From Sphingobacterium allocomposti (GTDB lineage: Bacteria > Bacteroidota > Bacteroidia > Sphingobacteriales > Sphingobacteriaceae): a DNA stretch of 64,000 nt. The notes below the pieces were generated by a model. It searched no databases. It saw only the letters and a program-made list of their open reading frames with translations, and was not told the DNA's origin. This document shows positions 17,424 to 26,624 of the stretch, one piece after another; the stretch's first letter is position 1; each line of letters starts with the position of its first letter. The translations under genes and the position numbers were made by a program. The stretch is taken from the NCBI RefSeq assembly GCF_008124885.1, contig NZ_VNHX01000017.1, positions 1 to 64,000 on the forward strand, in the 5' to 3' direction.

Positions 17424-19037
17424 ATGAAAACAACTACAACATATAAGCTCCTGGTGCTATTCTTGTGCGTCCTGATAGCAGGATGCGCGAAAGAAGCGAC
17501 GTTTTTCTCTGAGCCATACGAAGAAGGCCGGCCTCCCCTGCCGGTGACGTATGACAGGTCGCAGACGCTATCTCCTGCCAGTGGCGGGGTCGGTACCGTC
17601 GTCAAGGCAAAAATCGTAGGACTTGCTGAATTCCGGGACAAAGCTGTTTTTAAATTTAACGGTCAAGACGCCGAAATTATCAATATATCCGGCGACCAAG
17701 TAGAAGTACGCGTCCCACCCTATGCCAGTACAGGCGTCACCTCGGTGACCATTGACGATATTATCGTCTTCGGGCCCGAGTTTGAGGTCGAAGGAAAGAT
17801 AAAAATCGACCCGACCTGGGAAGCGAGGCAAGGGACAAACAACTACGTTAATGACCGCTTTGTGATGCCCGACGGTAAAGTAATATACGTTGGTAACTTT
17901 ACCGATTACAACCGCAGGGGGCTCGTCCGTCCGATCAACCGGCTGGTGCGGACGTACGCCAACGGCGTATACGATGTGAGCTGGAGAACCGGAACGGGAG
18001 CCAATGGATCGGTAAACAGTATCGTCCAGATTAACGACCGCTACTATATAGCAGGTGCTTTTTCGGGCTATAATCAGAAAAACGAGAACATTTCCAACAT
18101 CACTAGTCTACATCTAACCGGTGGATTGGATTCGGTAGGTGTAAAACCCTTTAGGAGACCCGATCAGTCGGACACCACCAAATATGTACCGCGGTTCAAC
18201 GGCGGGTTTAACGCTGCTGTTGCGAAGCTATATGCGCAAGGCGACAAGCTGATCGCTGCAGGTAACTTCAGGTACTATGTAAGCCGGAGATATGACCAGC
18301 CTAACGAGCGGGAAACACGGGATACCACCATTGTCGATAGTATCGAAATACGGCAGATCGCCCGTTTAAATCTCGATGGCTCCCTGGACAAAAGCTTCCG
18401 ATTTAATGGCAATACCCCTTTGCCGGGCGGAAACGGTAATATCGCTACCTTGCGGCATGAATCGGGCCCTCTACAGGGCAAAATATTGGTCTACGGTAGC
18501 TTTACACGGTTCGACAACAGACCCACGGGTTACGTTACGAGGTTAAACGCAGACGGCACCGTCGACGAGACATTCAATCCGGGAGGTACCGGCGCCGACT
18601 TTGTTATTGCCAATGCTACATTCAACGAACAAACGCAGAAATATGTGCTGGTCGGCCAGTTTAGGTCGTATAACGGCCAGCCCGCAGCAAATGTTGCGTT
18701 GCTGAATGCCGACGGCACATTAGACGAGAACTTCCGGGCGAGGGCATTTGTAGGAGGATTCCCGAACTATGCCAAGCAGCTCAGCGACGGCCTGATCGTC
18801 GTGTCGGGGACCTTCATGACTTATGATGGCGTTACACGGAATCGTTTTATGATACTGAATCCCAACGGCGCCCTGGCAGATCCGGCCTTTAACGCTACCG
18901 GCCAGTTCTCGGGCACCCTATTCCACGTCGTGGAGACCACTTCTGAGGACGGAAAACGGGCCTTATTGCTGATGGGTAGCTTCTCTAAATTTAATAATGA
19001 AGACGTTTCTAACCTGATTAGAGTGACTATTGAATAA
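17424..19037 (+). CDS. IPT/TIG + delta-60 repeat lipoprotein (DUF5008-like)
   Basis: A 537-residue lipoprotein with lipobox LIAGC (about Cys21). Residues about 45-120 look like an IPT/TIG immunoglobulin-like domain (LSPASGGVGTVVKAKIVGL, ending in VRVPPYASTG). The rest carries repeats of the delta-60 beta-propeller type, seen as LNLDGSLDKSF, LNADGTVDETF, LNADGTLDENF and LNPNGALADPAF, each followed by GSF/GQF/GTF strands. It probably folds as a binding propeller on the surface. It may belong to the DUF5008 group known from such operons, but that is recalled, not tested. No enzyme motif is seen. Confidence 0.8.
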   Translation: MKTTTTYKLLVLFLCVLIAGCAKEATFFSEPYEEGRPPLPVTYDRSQTLSPASGGVGTVVKAKIVGLAEFRDKAVFKFNGQDAEIINISGDQVEVRVPPYASTGVTSVTIDDIIVFGPEFEVEGKIKIDPTWEARQGTNNYVNDRFVMPDGKVIYVGNFTDYNRRGLVRPINRLVRTYANGVYDVSWRTGTGANGSVNSIVQINDRYYIAGAFSGYNQKNENISNITSLHLTGGLDSVGVKPFRRPDQSDTTKYVPRFNGGFNAAVAKLYAQGDKLIAAGNFRYYVSRRYDQPNERETRDTTIVDSIEIRQIARLNLDGSLDKSFRFNGNTPLPGGNGNIATLRHESGPLQGKILVYGSFTRFDNRPTGYVTRLNADGTVDETFNPGGTGADFVIANATFNEQTQKYVLVGQFRSYNGQPAANVALLNADGTLDENFRARAFVGGFPNYAKQLSDGLIVVSGTFMTYDGVTRNRFMILNPNGALADPAFNATGQFSGTLFHVVETTSEDGKRALLLMGSFSKFNNEDVSNLIRVTIE

Positions 19038-19044
19038 TAAAGCC

Positions 19045-20769
19045 ATGAAAAAGATTAATTTAAATACACTCAAACACCTGCTCATGTCGTTCTTGGTGCT
19101 GAGCCTCTTCAGCGACTGTAAAGAAGACTTTAGCAAAGTGATTCCCGTGTCGGAAGATGAAGAAATTGACGTCGCCTACGGCGCCAGAAAAGTTTTGCTG
19201 CTTGTCGTGGATGGGGCGCGCGGACAGTCTGTGCGGGACTCTAAATCGCCCACCATAAGCGGATTGTTGCCCAATGCAATACATACGTGGGTTGGGCTTA
19301 GTGAGGAAAATGCACAGGGTATCGCTGCCAACTGGACGGGCATCTTTACAGGGGTAGGAATCGCTAAACACGGCGTCGTCGATAACGATTTCTCAACGAA
19401 CAAACTCGACATATACCCGTCGGTTTTCGAAAGAATTGTCGATTTCGATCCGGGGGCAAAAATAGAACTTATCAGTGCAAACCAGCAGTTTATCGACCAT
19501 TATGGAGAGCGCGCGACAACAAGACTGGCAAGCAGCGACGAAGATGTCAAAAACAAGGTTATAGCCAGTCTAGGCGCGGAAGATCAAACCCTAATAACCG
19601 CTCATTTTGAGGACGTACAGCGGGCCGGGCTGGAAAGTGGGTTTGATATCTCCTTTAGTAAATATAAGGAAGCCATAGACGGCTTCGATAGCCGTGTCGG
19701 CGAAATCTTAGCAGCACTCGAAAAACGGGAAAAATACCAGCGGGAAGACTGGTTGGTCATCATCACATCGAGTCAGGGCGGATATTTCGAAATTCCGCAG
19801 GAGGAAAACGACAATACCGTGTTTAGTAATCCTTCTGTAAACACGTTCACGATCATGTATTCGCCGCGGTACAATTCTAAATTCATCGGTAAGCCCTACA
19901 TCGGCAATAGGCTATCCGGCGAGTTTATGCGTTTCAATGACGTTAAGTATGCCGAACTGCAGAGCGAGAACGATTTATTCGACCTGGGTGACGGCGACTT
20001 CACCATAGAGATAAAAATCAAAAAGAATAGAGGCCCCAACAACAACTATCGGTTTAGCCATCCCTCCATCATCGGCAAGCGGGAGACATGGCAGGGAGGA
20101 TGGGACAGAGAACAGATGTTCGGGTGGGTGATCCATCTCTCGGACGACTTCTGGGTGTTTAATGGGCGGGGCGACAAGGGGTATGGCGAGGTTAAATCCG
20201 ATCAAAACCAACGCTTAAACAACGCAACCTGGAATACCATAACACTTGTCGGTGTACGTCGGGATGGCGAGCGGTTTGTCCGGCTGTATACCAATGGGGT
20301 ATTCAACCGCGAGGGTAACATTACCGGATGGGGTAACCTGGACACCAGGTGGCCGCTGCGAATCGGCTTCTTGCCCACGCGGGAAAATTGGCGATCAGAC
20401 GCCTACTTAGCCGATGTTAAGATCTGGAAGACGGCAATGCCGGACGATATGGTCAGACAGTACAGCTGCGACATTGGTGTCGATCCGAACCATCCTTATT
20501 ATAACTACCTGGCCGGTTACTGGCCCATTATGGGGACAAATACAGAAGGAATGATCTTCGACGAAGGGCCTTACGGCGCCCACCTAAAATTGGGGGATCC
20601 CGCCTATCCTACCACCATGCTCAACGATTTCATTTGCTCACCCTCTACAGAACAGCTTGGACTGCTCGTTCCACGTACATACGATGTTTCCGCGCAAATC
20701 ATCAGCTGGTTGAAGGTGCCCCGTCAACTTAGTTGGCAAATGGATGGTCGGGTTTGGTTAGACAAATAA
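19045..20769 (+). CDS. Degenerate phosphodiesterase-fold + LamG lipoprotein (DUF4983-like)
   Basis: A 574-residue lipoprotein (leader ends LFSDC). The N-terminal half has the alkaline-phosphatase/type I phosphodiesterase layout: KVLLLVVDGARG, then NWTGIFTGVGIAKHGVVDN, then WLVIITSSQGGYF. Key residues are lost. The usual S-D-H-G-G metal site reads S-S-Q-G-G, and the expected nucleophile Thr before the NW is replaced (QGIAANW). The C-terminal half is a concanavalin-like LamG domain (YAELQSENDLFDLGDGDFTI ... VRLYTNG ... YLADVKIWKTAMPDD). It is thus probably a binding protein and not an enzyme. ATG 19045 is preferred over the TTG at 19030, which overlaps the previous gene. Confidence 0.8.
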   Translation: MKKINLNTLKHLLMSFLVLSLFSDCKEDFSKVIPVSEDEEIDVAYGARKVLLLVVDGARGQSVRDSKSPTISGLLPNAIHTWVGLSEENAQGIAANWTGIFTGVGIAKHGVVDNDFSTNKLDIYPSVFERIVDFDPGAKIELISANQQFIDHYGERATTRLASSDEDVKNKVIASLGAEDQTLITAHFEDVQRAGLESGFDISFSKYKEAIDGFDSRVGEILAALEKREKYQREDWLVIITSSQGGYFEIPQEENDNTVFSNPSVNTFTIMYSPRYNSKFIGKPYIGNRLSGEFMRFNDVKYAELQSENDLFDLGDGDFTIEIKIKKNRGPNNNYRFSHPSIIGKRETWQGGWDREQMFGWVIHLSDDFWVFNGRGDKGYGEVKSDQNQRLNNATWNTITLVGVRRDGERFVRLYTNGVFNREGNITGWGNLDTRWPLRIGFLPTRENWRSDAYLADVKIWKTAMPDDMVRQYSCDIGVDPNHPYYNYLAGYWPIMGTNTEGMIFDEGPYGAHLKLGDPAYPTTMLNDFICSPSTEQLGLLVPRTYDVSAQIISWLKVPRQLSWQMDGRVWLDK

Positions 20770-20781
20770 ATCTATAAGACT

Positions 20782-22155
20782 ATGAAGACAGTAAAAAATA
20801 TCGGCTTTATCATAACGCTACTCTGCGCCTTTGCTGCGTGTCGGGAAACGGCGCTGGAAGACTTTAGACCCGTGGAAACATCGGCCGTGCAGGTCTCAGC
20901 GGGCACCACTATAAAAAATGTAACAAAAACCAACGAGTCGCTGACGGTTACCGTAGGACTAACATTGAGCGGCCACGCTTCGAAAGCCTTCGAAGTGGGG
21001 CTGCGTGTCAACCAGGACACCGTGTTAAAGCAGCTGGAGGCGGGAACACTAAAAGACGTCTCCGCGGTATCGGCTGCAGCTGTACAGATCGATAACGTGG
21101 CGAAAGTAAGCTATGGGTCCGATGTTGCAGAGTTCCGTATAGCGATCACACGGACGGAAGTCGAGCGGCACTTTGGCAAAAAAATAGCGATTGGCTATTC
21201 GCTCAATGACGCCAGCAAGGAAAATAATATTGACGAGAAAAACAGTGTTGGTATTATTATCCTTAACACGGCAGAGCTGTTAACGGTGGAGGATATTCAT
21301 TATCTTTCCTTCCAAACCGGCGGAGATATTGTAACCGCGCGCGACCGACAAAACTATAACAGCTCTTCGGGCGGTATTTCCATCCCGTTAACCGTCAATT
21401 TGGCCAGCTTTCCGGGAAACGCTTTTTCTATCGACATTGTCACCGATCTGGACACAGTACAGCGCATGGTTACGGCCGGAACGCTGCCCCCGAATACGGT
21501 AGCGCTGCCGGAGGACCGGTTCACAGTGGATGACAAACTCAGTTTCCGGAGCAACGCAAGCCAGGCAACATTTGCCGTGGATGTCCCTTGGTCTACAATC
21601 AATGAAAACGAAGGGAAGCTGCTGGCGGTCGTTGTCCGTCTCAGAAACCCAAGCCTGCATATTGTCGACCCGGCCAAAAGCTTTACCACCATCTTAATCG
21701 ACTGCGACAACGTGCTCGAGGAGGATGTAACCAACCTCGGCGTCTTCTCCGTTAATAGAGACAACGGCGGAGGGCCTGATGCTGCAGAAGGGTCTAAAAA
21801 AATGGTTGATAATAATTTCACGTCGAAGTTCCTCCAACCGGACTTCACGGGAGACCTTGTATGTATGTTGGTGTTCCCCGAACCTCAAAAGATCGGAGCT
21901 TATACGCTGACATCGGGGAACGACGCCCAGCAGCGGGATCCAAATGAATGGGAACTACAGGCTTCCAACGATGGCGTAAACTGGACTACGATTGACAGCC
22001 GCAGAAATGAAACATTTGCCAACCGGTTAATGACGAGACGGTTTAATATCGCCTACCCTGTCGCTTATACCCACTACAGGCTAAATATCACGTCTATCGT
22101 AGGCGGCACGAACCTGTTCCAGATTACCGAATGGAGGATGATTAAAGTACGTTAA
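20782..22155 (+). CDS. DUF1735-like + F5/8C-domain lipoprotein
   Basis: A 457-residue lipoprotein (leader ends FAAC, followed by RETALEDF). It has two DUF1735-like beta-sandwich units in tandem, about 40-165 and 175-310. Each ends in a segment on the calcium-free 'valid response' pattern (KKIAIGYSLNDASKENN and GKLLAVVVRLRNPSLH). An F5/8C domain follows at about 320-457, with YTLTSGNDAQQRDPNEW and SNDGVNWTTIDSR. DUF1735 proteins usually sit beside SusD as surface glycan-binding proteins, which is the likely role here. The last domain is a paralogue of those at 9688 and 22182. Confidence 0.82.
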   Translation: MKTVKNIGFIITLLCAFAACRETALEDFRPVETSAVQVSAGTTIKNVTKTNESLTVTVGLTLSGHASKAFEVGLRVNQDTVLKQLEAGTLKDVSAVSAAAVQIDNVAKVSYGSDVAEFRIAITRTEVERHFGKKIAIGYSLNDASKENNIDEKNSVGIIILNTAELLTVEDIHYLSFQTGGDIVTARDRQNYNSSSGGISIPLTVNLASFPGNAFSIDIVTDLDTVQRMVTAGTLPPNTVALPEDRFTVDDKLSFRSNASQATFAVDVPWSTINENEGKLLAVVVRLRNPSLHIVDPAKSFTTILIDCDNVLEEDVTNLGVFSVNRDNGGGPDAAEGSKKMVDNNFTSKFLQPDFTGDLVCMLVFPEPQKIGAYTLTSGNDAQQRDPNEWELQASNDGVNWTTIDSRRNETFANRLMTRRFNIAYPVAYTHYRLNITSIVGGTNLFQITEWRMIKVR

Positions 22156-22181
22156 TTTTCAGACCCTAAAAAGCAACAAAT

Positions 22182-23222
22182 ATGACCAGAAATCCTTTAT
22201 ATTTTATGATAGCCCTCCTAATAGCACTGACGTCCTGTTCAGATAAGGAAGACCCTATCATCGACGATGAGCCATTACTGCCGAAGCCCACAGCGTCCTT
22301 CACCTATGAGGTAGTCGATCCGAAGGATCCGTTTACTATCAAGTTCACCAACACTTCGACCAACTACGGAGCTACGCGTTGGTCGTTTGATGATGACAGC
22401 ACGTCGTCTGAGGCCTCTCCTACCCATACGTTTCTCAAAACAGGCAGCTTTGTGGTAAAGCTCGTAACCGTGAACGACGAGGGTTTTTGGGCGCAACGGG
22501 AAGAGACGGTGAGGATAGTGCCTTCGGAGTTGATGCAGCTCGTCGCGTCCCCCTCTGCTGACGGTCTCCGTATGAGCTATGAAACGGACGTGAACGTCGC
22601 GAAAACGCAATGGTTTATCCGTGAAAACGAACAGACCTCACACCTGGAGTCGGAAGAGCCTGACATGAAATTAGACATACCTGATGGACAGTTTGTAAAT
22701 GCTTACGTCGTGCTAACCACGCCAAAAGGTTCCGTCATGTCAATGAACATGCTTTTGGCGAGCCTGGGAATAGTGAGAGATCTCACGACACTGGACAATG
22801 AGTTTACGGTATCTCATGAAAACGGCGGCGGCAGAGACGCCGGCGAGGGTTCGTCCAAACTGATCGATAATAACATTACCACGAAATGGTTTGTAGGCGG
22901 CATAAACGATTCGTATTTCTATTGGCAGTTCGAATACTACCAACCGCAGGTGGTCAACGGCTATTCGATGACTTCAGGAAACGACGCGGACGACCGCGAC
23001 CCTAGAGATTGGGATATTTTGGGATCCAACGACGGACAAAATTGGACTGTGCTCGATTCAAGAACGAATGAAAACTTTAGTTCGCGCCGGTTGACCAGAA
23101 TATTCTCGTTTGATAACGCTACGCCTTACACGTTCTATCGCATTCACATCAAAGCAAGGAAGTCCAGCAGTGCGTTCCAGATGTCTGAATTCCGCATGTT
23201 GAAACTGCCTACCGCGCAATAA
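22182..23222 (+). CDS. PKD + F5/8C-domain lipoprotein
   Basis: A 346-residue lipoprotein with lipobox ALTSC (about Cys19). Residues about 35-110 are a PKD domain: PTASFTYEV, TRWSFDDDSTSSEASPTHTF and SFVVKLVTVNDEG. A beta-rich linker follows, then an F5/8C domain at about 205-340 with YSMTSGNDADDRDPRDW and GSNDGQNWTVLDSRTNE. This is the last gene of the long operon; a terminator hairpin starts 19 bases after the stop. A surface carbohydrate- or matrix-binding role is inferred from both domain types. Confidence 0.86.
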   Translation: MTRNPLYFMIALLIALTSCSDKEDPIIDDEPLLPKPTASFTYEVVDPKDPFTIKFTNTSTNYGATRWSFDDDSTSSEASPTHTFLKTGSFVVKLVTVNDEGFWAQREETVRIVPSELMQLVASPSADGLRMSYETDVNVAKTQWFIRENEQTSHLESEEPDMKLDIPDGQFVNAYVVLTTPKGSVMSMNMLLASLGIVRDLTTLDNEFTVSHENGGGRDAGEGSSKLIDNNITTKWFVGGINDSYFYWQFEYYQPQVVNGYSMTSGNDADDRDPRDWDILGSNDGQNWTVLDSRTNENFSSRRLTRIFSFDNATPYTFYRIHIKARKSSSAFQMSEFRMLKLPTAQ

Positions 23223-23241
23223 GGCAATAAATTCCGCGGCT

Positions 23242-23288
23242 ATTCCAGCTATATGGCGCTACTACGTTCCATATAGCTGGAATTTTAG
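23242..23288 (+). terminator. Terminator of the dual-Sus operon
   Basis: A perfect 15-bp stem, ATTCCAGCTATATGG paired with CCATATAGCTGGAAT (23242-23256 / 23269-23283), followed by TTTTAG. It lies just behind the last gene of the operon and marks its 3' end. Confidence 0.88.
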
Positions 23289-23522
23289 CTGTTACGGTAA
23301 TCACAGCTGATATGTTTAATTACCGGAATCAAACGTTTGGAGGAAATACATCTTTATCCGGTCAAAGTAGGAGTCACATTTATTTCGTACCTCACAATTG
23401 TGGTTTCCGTAATCAACTATTTCTTCACCGGCTAAAAAAAATAAAAAGTGGGTTCAAACTTGCCTTTCACGAGCCGGAAAAGCAACTCACGACCACTACA
23501 ACGCTTACCGTATATAGATATC

Positions 23523-23732
23523 ATGAAAATCTTAAAACACTTTTCTATTTTTCTTACTTTTCTGATTCTCCAGGGATATTCAATCTTTTTAAAAGCGCAG
23601 GTAAAGGTCGACTTTAAGAACGAAGAGTTAGAAAGTTCTATCCATGAAATTTTTAATTCTCATCAAGATATTGACTCTATTCGAATACCATTTTTAAATG
23701 GCGTCCCTATGTCGGGTAAGATTACAAAGTGA
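23523..23732 (+). pseudogene. Secreted-protein N-terminal fragment
   Basis: A 69-residue open frame starting with a good signal peptide (MKILKHFSIFLTFLILQGYS...LKAQ) and about 45 more residues that I do not recognise. It stops at 23730-23732 inside the start of the WG-repeat fragment (GTGA overlap). The paralogue at 24295 has leader and repeats in one frame, so this piece is best read as the leader of a broken, rearranged gene. An intact small secreted protein is possible but less likely. Confidence 0.5.
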
Positions 23733-24211
23733 GCGAGGGACTCTTTCGTATCCTCGACGAGGACGGATTGATCGGATTTGCCAATATGAATGGTAAAGTG
23801 ATTGTTTCCCAAAGATTTACACAAGTAAACTCATTTAGAGATGGAAGGGCCATTTTTTGCCAAGGTTGCAAAGTTGGATCTTACCTTAAGTTCCATGATG
23901 AAAATGCACGAGGGGAGCTACTCCAAATAATTGGGAGACTACAGGATACAGTCATTATACAACGGAAAGTAAGATATGGGATGATTAACACTAAAGGCGA
24001 CACCGTATTACAACCTATCTACGATAGGATTGATGATTTTAAGGATAGTATAGCATTGGTATACAAAGATGGCAGAGCTTTTTACATCGACCGTCAAGGC
24101 AATGAGGTGGCATATGACCCGAAAAAACATCCGAACCAAAAACCGTTGGATCCGCATATCAGCAAACGGATAAAATACATTGATAGTTGGGAAAGCCTAT
24201 TGAAGGATTGA
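23729..24211 (+). pseudogene. WG-repeat protein, N-terminally truncated
   Basis: A 160-residue frame starting at a GTG with no leader. It is collinear with the C-terminal 160 or so residues of the intact WG-repeat lipoprotein at 24295: SEGLFRILDEDGLIGFANMN matches EEGLFRIVDEQGLIGFANMD, and both have IxRKxxYGxINxxGDTVLQ. The upstream half of the repeats is missing, and a stop codon (TAA 23717) precedes the homologous part by two codons. It is a broken tandem duplicate, unless the overlapping leader fragment is joined to it by frameshifting. Confidence 0.6.
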
Positions 24212-24294
24212 GATTCAATTTCGTCATATCCGGAAACTGTATCAGTTATATTGCGTAACAATATACTTTGTAAGAACAAATTAAATAGAACGCC

Positions 24295-25071
24295 ATGTTA
24301 TTCAGATTTATATTATTGTTGGGTACTTTACTCTTTCTTAGCTGTTCCCAACCGAAGCATTTTTCCTCTGAGTATTATTTGTATCTTAAAGTAGATACTT
24401 CTGACAAATCAGAAAAATACGGATATGCAGATTCAAAGGGAAAAATAGTCATTCCGTTTGGCAAATATCCCAGAGTTTTTACCGACACCATCAAAACGAT
24501 CGGCTTCGTCGCTGTAAGACATCAAGGCTTGTCGCAGGTTAAAGGTTACTATGCTATCAACAGAAATGACGAAATACTGTTTCAGGTTTATCCTTTTGAC
24601 AATGGTGTAGATATAGTGGAGGAGGGATTGTTCAGAATCGTGGACGAACAAGGGCTAATCGGATTTGCCAATATGGATGGTGAGATAGTGATTCAGCCGA
24701 GATATGCATATGTCGACAGGTTTATGGATGGATTGGCCTCTTTCTGTGCAGGCTGTCCTCAGAGGACCTATATCAACGACAAGGAAGAAACCGCTCGGAA
24801 AAAGGGAGATGAATATCAGTGGGAAGGCAATGAGATTATCATCAACCGCAAACAGGCATATGGATATATAAACCGCAGTGGAGACACGGTATTACAAGCT
24901 GTCTATGATCGTGCCGGCCCTTTTGTGGATGGCACCGCTGTCGTTTTCAAAGACGGATCGGCTTATTGTATTGATAAGAAAGGCAACCAGGTTACTCCTG
25001 ACATTCAAAAACATCCTTCGTTCAACCCTAATTGGATTCGAGCGTATGATCGAGTAAAATATATAGATTGA
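24295..25071 (+). CDS. WG-repeat lipoprotein
   Basis: A 258-residue lipoprotein (leader ends LLFLSC, about Cys17). The body has about four WG-type repeats, each with an aromatic-Gly-aromatic core followed by a short strand pair: KYGYADSKGKIVIPF, LIGFANMDGEIVIQPRYAYV, AYGYINRSGDTVLQAVYD and AYCIDKKGNQV. WG-repeat proteins are assumed to be binding scaffolds; no enzymatic role is known. It lies in an A+T-rich stretch beside a broken copy of itself, which suggests a recently expanded and now eroding accessory family. Confidence 0.8.
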   Translation: MLFRFILLLGTLLFLSCSQPKHFSSEYYLYLKVDTSDKSEKYGYADSKGKIVIPFGKYPRVFTDTIKTIGFVAVRHQGLSQVKGYYAINRNDEILFQVYPFDNGVDIVEEGLFRIVDEQGLIGFANMDGEIVIQPRYAYVDRFMDGLASFCAGCPQRTYINDKEETARKKGDEYQWEGNEIIINRKQAYGYINRSGDTVLQAVYDRAGPFVDGTAVVFKDGSAYCIDKKGNQVTPDIQKHPSFNPNWIRAYDRVKYID

Positions 25072-25289
25072 CACAAAAAACACAATTAGGATGGTATGGA
25101 AAAGAGGATCGTAAATAAAAGACAAATACATTTAAAAGAGGCGAAGCGCCAGCTGGTACACCGGATTTTACCCTGGAACTGTGAAATATTATAAACTAAA
25201 GTAACTATGTTCAAAACATTTGTAAGCAGATTCCTCCATTTTATAAAAAAACCGAATAAGTTTATTTCTCACAATAACTATGTATATCA

Positions 25290-25757
25290 ATGCCGGAAAT
25301 CCAAGAACGTCATCTCTACAGTACGGTGATATTTACAGATTCAATTGTATATAGATTTGCAAAGGACAATTTTTTTCTGGCCGATACACAACAAAAGACT
25401 TTGGGATGGCCGGCATCATATAGGGGAGAAATAAAAGATCTGGAGAATCATATTCGCTTAAGGTATGAAAAAGAAAAAGACACGAAAGAAAAGACAGATT
25501 CTATTTATGTGTTCAAGTGCATGGTGCTACGTAATGACAGCTTGGCCGATATTGAGCAAATTGTTGGTAAACCATCATTATTGTCGGATATCATTACTCA
25601 AGAGTTTCGAAAAAACAGCAGATCATGGCAAGCGGCGGTATTGGAAACTTCTGGATTGAGACACGATACATTTATCCGTGTATTGGCACGTTTAAACGAT
25701 GATGGCAGTGTAACTATCAAAACACCTATGGGACTTCATACTTTTGCAGGATATTAA
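25290..25757 (+). pseudogene. TonB-C-like secreted family member, leaderless
   Basis: A 155-residue frame that aligns with the C-terminal two thirds of the proteins at 25800 and 27060. The shared features are the GWPASYRGEIKDLE block (GLPAKFNGDF and GVPAKYLGDL in the paralogues), the SIYVFKCMVLRNDSLADIEQ strand and the closing LNDDGSVTIKTPM. The signal peptide and first third are absent. A separate 40-codon frame at 25207-25329 just upstream may be their remains. It is probably a decayed copy, though a functional cytoplasmic version cannot be excluded. The tail resembles a TonB C-terminal domain. Confidence 0.5.
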
Positions 25758-25799
25758 AAAAATAAAATAATAGGGCAAAAAAATAGTTTCTTTGATTCT

Positions 25800-26624
25800 A
25801 TGAGACAAATATTTTTGATTTTTTTATTGCTATGGATATCTGGTAATGCATCAGCTCAACCTAAAACCGAATTAATATCCGTTCAGGATAAAGGGAGAAT
25901 TAGCGTTGTCGTTCCAAATACTTGTCCAGTTTTTCTTGGTGAAAATATAAAATATATTGGTTTTTATTATCGCAATAGTAAACTGACTGATATTGTTTTT
26001 AATTTTGAGAAACCGATACAGGATTTGAATTTTGACCCGGATACTAATACCGTGGCTCTCAACAGAGGTTTTGATTTAACCATCAAAGGAGACGTTATGC
26101 TGATGTACAATCAATTTCCTGATTTGGTCATTCCTCAAATGCCGAGAGCAATGAATCAAACATACCTTGGTGCCCAAGACACTACAATGAAGTTCAGTAT
26201 GTACAGAATAGATATGCATCGAGATAGCACAATTTATACCTACTTTAGAGGAACGGAAATAGGACATGGTTTCAGTTCTGGGCTACCTGCCAAGTTTAAT
26301 GGCGATTTTCAAGGATTTAGAGATGGCTTGAAAAAATCTACAAAAAGAATAGAACCTATTAAAGACTTAGACTCTGCACTGGTGTATGAGACGGTGGTAT
26401 CAAAAAAAGGAGAACTGGATGATATAAAACTTATCATTGGACGCTCTTCAAAATTTTCCAAATTAGTAGAGGAGAGTTTAAAAAAGGCAAGGTGGGTGCC
26501 AGCCTTTCAAAGCTCAACGGGAGCACTGATGAGGGTGAAAATGAGAATCTATGTAGAATTATGTCAAGATGGAGAAATTGTCGTGAAATTGCCAAATAAG
26601 CTATACAACCATACAGGTGACTGA
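25800..26624 (+). CDS. Secreted protein with TonB-C-like C-terminal domain
   Basis: A 274-residue protein with a cleavable-type signal peptide (MRQIFLIFLLLWISGNASAQ). Residues about 20-165 are a beta-rich domain that I do not recognise. The last 90 residues (ALVYETVVSKKGELDDIKLI ... ARWVPAFQSSTGALMRVKMR ... GEIVVKLP) follow the pattern of the TonB/TolA C-terminal fold: a strand, a helix, then a W-x-P-A turn and two strands. There is no transmembrane anchor or proline-rich spacer, so it is not a true TonB. It is a member of a local family of three plus one fragment. Function unknown. Confidence 0.65.
   Translation: MRQIFLIFLLLWISGNASAQPKTELISVQDKGRISVVVPNTCPVFLGENIKYIGFYYRNSKLTDIVFNFEKPIQDLNFDPDTNTVALNRGFDLTIKGDVMLMYNQFPDLVIPQMPRAMNQTYLGAQDTTMKFSMYRIDMHRDSTIYTYFRGTEIGHGFSSGLPAKFNGDFQGFRDGLKKSTKRIEPIKDLDSALVYETVVSKKGELDDIKLIIGRSSKFSKLVEESLKKARWVPAFQSSTGALMRVKMRIYVELCQDGEIVVKLPNKLYNHTGD

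Noticed and set aside
23312-23617. 101-codon plus-strand frame between the operon terminator and the WG-repeat genes
   Set aside because: Overlaps the leader fragment at 23523 in another frame and has no domain-like text.
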